From Myceligenerans indicum (GTDB taxonomy: Bacteria; Actinomycetota; Actinomycetes; Actinomycetales; Cellulomonadaceae): 36,947 bases of DNA. Each line of letters begins with the position of its first letter. The stretch's first letter is position 1. The position numbers and the translations under genes were made by a program. This document shows, piece by piece, positions 34,127 through 36,947 of this stretch. The stretch lies in NCBI RefSeq assembly GCF_016742955.1, contig NZ_JABBYC010000046.1, positions 1 through 36,947 on the forward strand. The letters run 5' to 3'. The notes below the pieces were generated by a model that ran no database searches, was not told where the DNA came from, and saw only the letters and a program-made list of their open reading frames with translations.

Positions 34127-34345
34127 TCAGGGATTCTGGCTGGACACCACGTCGTCGGAGGCGGAATCCGCGGGCGGCGCCGTAGAATCCCCCGCCACCG
34201 CCGACGTGCCACCCTCCATGCGCTCAAGGGCACGGCGTTCGTCGCGATCGGCGCGCATGATCTTTCGCATCGCGAACCAGAACAGAACGCCTACACCGAT
34301 CGACGGCACGAGGCCGGCGATCACCGCACCGAATGTGTTCACCAC
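34127..34345 (-). CDS. Small single-helix membrane protein of unknown function
   Basis: I do not recognise a named family. The 72-residue product begins MVNTFGAVIAGLVPSIGVGV and has one membrane helix at about 5-26. A basic stretch (RKIMRADRDERRALERM) should be cytoplasmic, and the Ser/Asp/Ala tail looks disordered. The start is a GTG at 34345 (a second GTG follows at once), with TGAGG upstream. The gene lies only 22 nt after the lysS stop in the same direction, so it is probably cotranscribed with lysS. Downstream is the lsr2 promoter region. Confidence 0.75.
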   Translation of the reverse strand: MVNTFGAVIAGLVPSIGVGVLFWFAMRKIMRADRDERRALERMEGGTSAVAGDSTAPPADSASDDVVSSQNP

Positions 34346-34367
34346 AGGATCCTCACAATCGCGTCGG

Positions 34368-35888
34368 TCAGGCCTGCGGCTTGACGAGAGGGAACATGAT
34401 GGTCTCGCGAATACCGAGACCCGTCAGCGCCATGAGCAGGCGGTCGACACCCATCCCCATCCCGCCGGCCGGGGGCATGGCGATCTCCATGGCCGTGAGG
34501 AAATCCTCGTCGACCGGCATCGCGTCCTCGTCCCCGACGGCGGCCATCCGTGCCTGCTGCTCGAAACGCTCCCGCTGGATCACCGGGTCGACGAGCTCGG
34601 AGTACCCGGTACCGAGTTCGAAACCACGCACATACAGGTCCCACTTCTCGACGGAACCGGAAATACTCCGGTGTTCCCGGGTGAGTGGCGACGTCTCCAC
34701 CGGGAAGTCGCGCACGAACGTCGGGGCATACAGCTCGTCCCCGACGTGGTGCTCCCAGAGCGCCTCGACGAGCTTGCCGTGATTCACCTTCTTGGGATCG
34801 AGAGAGATCTCCGCCTTGTCCGCGAGCTTGGTCAGGTGTTCAACACCGGTCTCGGGTGTGATCTCCTCACCGACCGCCGCCGACAGCGATCCGTACATCG
34901 TGATCTGTGCCCACTCGCCGCCGAGGTCATATTCCTCACCGTTCGCGAGCGTGACCATGGTGCTTCCCAGCACGTCACTCGCGGCCGTCTGCACGAGGTC
35001 CTGTGTCAGGGCCCCGATCGTGTCGTAATCGCCGTACGCCTCGTAGGCCTCGATCATCGCGAACTCCGGCGAGTGCGACGAGTCCGCGCCCTCGTTGCGG
35101 AAGTTCCGATTGATCTCGAAGACCTTCTCCACTCCGCCGACCATTGCCTTCTTCAGGAACAGCTCCGGGGCGATCCGGAGGAACAGTTCCATGTCATAGG
35201 CATTCATATGCGTCGAGAACGGACGCGCCGAGGCGCCTGACGCGACGGTCTGCAGCATCGGGGTCTCCACCTCCAGGAATCCCCGGCGGTGGAAGTTCTC
35301 CCGCAGCGAGCGCATCACGCCGGCGCGCAGTCGCACCATGTCACGTGCCGCGGGCCGGGCGATGAGATCCACGTACCGCTGGCGGACGCGAGCCTCCTCC
35401 GACAGGTCCTTGTGCAGGACCGGGAGGGGCCGCAGCGCCTTGGCCGCCATGCGCCACTCGTCGGCGAAGACGCTCAGCTCGCCCCGCTTGGAGGCACCCA
35501 CCCGGCCGTGCACGAAGAGGTGGTCACCCAGGTCGACGTCGGCCTTGAAGTTCGCGAGGCTCTCCTCGCCCACGACCTTCTGGCTCAGCATGGCCTGCAG
35601 CCGGTTGCCCTCACCGTCCTGGAGCGCGACGAAGCACAGCTTGCCGGTGTTGCGCAGGAAGACGACGCGCCCGGCGACGCCCACGACGTCGTCGGTCTCC
35701 TGGCCGGCCTCCAAGTGGCCGTAGCCGTCCCGGATCTCCTTGACGGTGTGCGTGACCGGGACGTTGACCGGGTAGGCGGCGTCGCCGCGGGCGAGGATCC
35801 GCATCCGCTTCTCGCGCCGGACACGGGTCTGCTCGGGCAGGTCGTCGGTCTCGGGCGCGGGATTGCTCGCGGTGGTCTCGGAAGTCAC
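34368..35888 (-). CDS. lysS: Lysyl-tRNA synthetase (class II)
   Basis: Charges tRNA-Lys. The 506-residue protein has a disordered acidic N-terminus, an OB-fold anticodon domain (about 65-170, VAGRVVFLRNTGKLCF), and a class II catalytic core. Motif 1 lies around FLEVETPMLQ, motif 2 is FEINRNFRNEG and motif 3 is GMGMGVDRLLMAL. The length is that of free-standing bacterial LysS rather than the LysX fusion. The start GTG 35888 is preceded by TAGAAT and a 6-nt gap on the minus strand, indicating a leaderless mRNA and a promoter independent of nadC. lysS next to lsr2 matches Rv3598c-Rv3597c of M. tuberculosis. Confidence 0.98.
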   Translation of the reverse strand: MTSETTASNPAPETDDLPEQTRVRREKRMRILARGDAAYPVNVPVTHTVKEIRDGYGHLEAGQETDDVVGVAGRVVFLRNTGKLCFVALQDGEGNRLQAMLSQKVVGEESLANFKADVDLGDHLFVHGRVGASKRGELSVFADEWRMAAKALRPLPVLHKDLSEEARVRQRYVDLIARPAARDMVRLRAGVMRSLRENFHRRGFLEVETPMLQTVASGASARPFSTHMNAYDMELFLRIAPELFLKKAMVGGVEKVFEINRNFRNEGADSSHSPEFAMIEAYEAYGDYDTIGALTQDLVQTAASDVLGSTMVTLANGEEYDLGGEWAQITMYGSLSAAVGEEITPETGVEHLTKLADKAEISLDPKKVNHGKLVEALWEHHVGDELYAPTFVRDFPVETSPLTREHRSISGSVEKWDLYVRGFELGTGYSELVDPVIQRERFEQQARMAAVGDEDAMPVDEDFLTAMEIAMPPAGGMGMGVDRLLMALTGLGIRETIMFPLVKPQA

Positions 35889-35894
35889 GCTGAG

Positions 35895-35900
35895 ATTCTA
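35895..35900 (-). promoter_or_regulatory. -10 element, leaderless lysS mRNA
   Basis: Minus-strand TAGAAT is the best TAnnAT match among the start-proximal hexamers in the window and lies 6 nt before GTG 35888. Confidence 0.6.
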
Positions 35901-35993
35901 TCGGCGCGGCACCGGGCCTCACGACGGGTTCCGCGGTGGCGGCCGCCACCACGGGACCGGGGTGCCAGGGATCCCGTCGCCACCCGGCGCCGG

Positions 35994-36909
35994 TCAGGCC
36001 CTCAGGTCGAGCGCGAGATCCAGGATGGGTGCGCTGTGCGTCAGAGCGCCCACGCTCAGGTGGTCGACGCCGGTGCCCGCGACCTCGCGGGCGCGCTCCA
36101 CCGTCAGGTTTCCCGTGGCCTCGAGCTCGACGTGCGCCGGGACGCCGTCCCGCCCCTCGCGGGCGCGCACCGCCTTCACCGTCTCCGCGAGCACCTGCGT
36201 CGGCATGTTGTCCAGCAGGAGGAAGTCCGCCCCCGCGCTGAGTGCCTCGATGGCCTGTGCGGTCGTGTCGGCCTCGACCTGAACGGGCACCTCCGGGAAC
36301 ACCGTACGGACGGCCTTCACCGCGTCCGCGACGGATCCGGCGGCGACGACATGGTTGTCCTTGACCATGGCGACGTCGTACAGGCCCATGCGTTTGTTGG
36401 TGCCGCCGCCGGCCCGGACGGCGTACTTCTGCAGGGCGCGCAGGCCTGGCGTGGTCTTGCGGGTGTCGAGCACCGTGGCTCCGGTCCCCTCCAGGGCGCG
36501 GGCGAAGGCGCGGGTGGCGGTCGCCACGCCGGAGGCGCGGGAGGCGAGGTTCAGCAGGGTGCGCTCGGCGATCAGGAGCACCTGCGCCGGCCCGGCGACA
36601 GTGGCCAGGACCTGGCCGGGTGCGACGTCGTCCCCGTCCCGGGCCTCGAACGCGACCTCCGGGACGCGGAGGTCGAGACGTTCGGCGACCTGGCGGAGCG
36701 CCTCAGGGACGACGACGAGCCCGGCGACGGTCCCCGCCTCGCGCGCCACGAGGTCGGCGACCCCGGTGGCGGATCGCGGGATCGTCGCCTGCGTCGTCAC
36801 GTCGCGCCCGGGCGCAGGCCCGAGATCCTCGTCGAGCGCGACCGCGACGGTGCGCGCGATCCACGCGGGATCGAGCCCGGGCTCGACGAGGGACGGCACA
36901 CCACGGAAA
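35994..36909 (-). CDS. nadC: Nicotinate-nucleotide pyrophosphorylase (quinolinate phosphoribosyltransferase), 5' end cut by contig end
   Basis: Converts quinolinate and PRPP to nicotinate mononucleotide in de novo NAD synthesis. About 305 residues are present. The N-terminal domain includes ALDEDLGPAPGRDVTT and LLNLASRASGVAT. The barrel has DTRKTTPGLRALQKYAV, GGGTNKRMGLYDVAMVKDNH, QVEADTTAQA and DFLLLDNM, all typical of NadC. The genuine sequence stops at about 36909, where adapter begins, so only a short N-terminal piece and the start codon are missing. An apparent start with MCIRDS comes from adapter and must be discarded. It lies 105 nt upstream of lysS on the same strand. nadA/nadB are expected beyond the contig end but are not seen. 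Confidence 0.95.
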
Positions 36910-36947
36910 CTGTCTCTTATACACATCTGACGCTGCCGACGATAAGG
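36910..36947 (-). other. Nextera adapter read-through (technical sequence)
   Basis: 36910-36928 is CTGTCTCTTATACACATCT, the mosaic-end reverse complement. It is followed by GACGCTGCCGACGA (36929-36942), the Nextera i5-side adapter. The last five bases, TAAGG, would be the start of the i5 index in reverse complement. From memory this fits index S521 (GAGCCTTA), but five bases are weak evidence. Confidence 0.97.

Noticed and set aside
36910..36930. Protein ends MCIRDS (minus strand) and SLIHI (plus strand)
   Set aside because: Both are translations of adapter sequence, not genome.

Overview
The window is one contiguous piece of high-GC actinobacterial chromosome. The genome type is shown by mycothiol glycosyltransferase MshA, the H-NS-like nucleoid protein Lsr2, the RNA polymerase-binding factor CarD, a SenX3/RegX3-type phosphate two-component system, a lipoprotein in the LpqE position beside carD, frequent GTG starts and apparently leaderless genes. 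No mycolic-acid or ESX genes are seen. A fused OtsA-OtsB, an orphan MsiK-like sugar-transport ATPase, a DUF4032-type protein and a kinase with a polytopic C-terminus suggest a Micrococcales member (Promicromonosporaceae or Cellulomonadaceae-like). That placement is inference. Both ends of the window are Illumina Nextera adapter (1-19 and 36910-36947), so the contig ends are technical, not biological.

Layout, left to right. 220-3181: uracil-DNA glycosylase, an SGNH hydrolase, tRNA-Thr(UGU) and a membrane-anchored DsbA-like oxidoreductase. 3402-5198: a membrane Ser/Thr kinase divergent from 5392-7680, a fused trehalose-6-phosphate synthase/phosphatase. 7852-10385: the MsiK-like ATPase and a DUF4032 kinase-fold protein. 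10463-12946: cysS and rlmB. 13035-17240 (minus strand): an LtrA-family membrane protein, a PLP fold-III aldolase/deaminase-like enzyme and a sugar-lactone oxidase, with an 87-bp tandem repeat between the last two and a 7-bp repeat upstream of the oxidase. 17409-19862 (minus): carD, ispD, ispF and a TetR regulator. 20248-21505: two lipoproteins, LpqE-like and septum-formation-like.

21600-29992 is a complete phosphate module: pstS2, pstS1, pstC, pstA, pstB, response regulator and sensor kinase on the minus strand, with phoU divergent. Both pstS genes have an upstream PHO box of two 11-bp direct repeats at exactly the same distance from an identical -10 hexamer, which ties the transporter to the adjacent two-component system. 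30166-33523 (minus) is a translationally coupled lactonase, mshA, gpmA operon. 33610-36909 (minus) is nadC (cut by the contig end), lysS, a small membrane protein and lsr2.

Most of the window is ordinary housekeeping chromosome, and I found no clear new defence or mobile system. The most useful observations are the matched PHO-box promoters; a recurring arrangement of a -10 hexamer 6-8 nt before the start codon (leaderless mRNAs); the in-frame 87-bp repeat at a gene junction; a natural glutamate at CarD position 47; a threonine replacing the catalytic-loop lysine of the Ser/Thr kinase; and gene-order rearrangements relative to mycobacteria.
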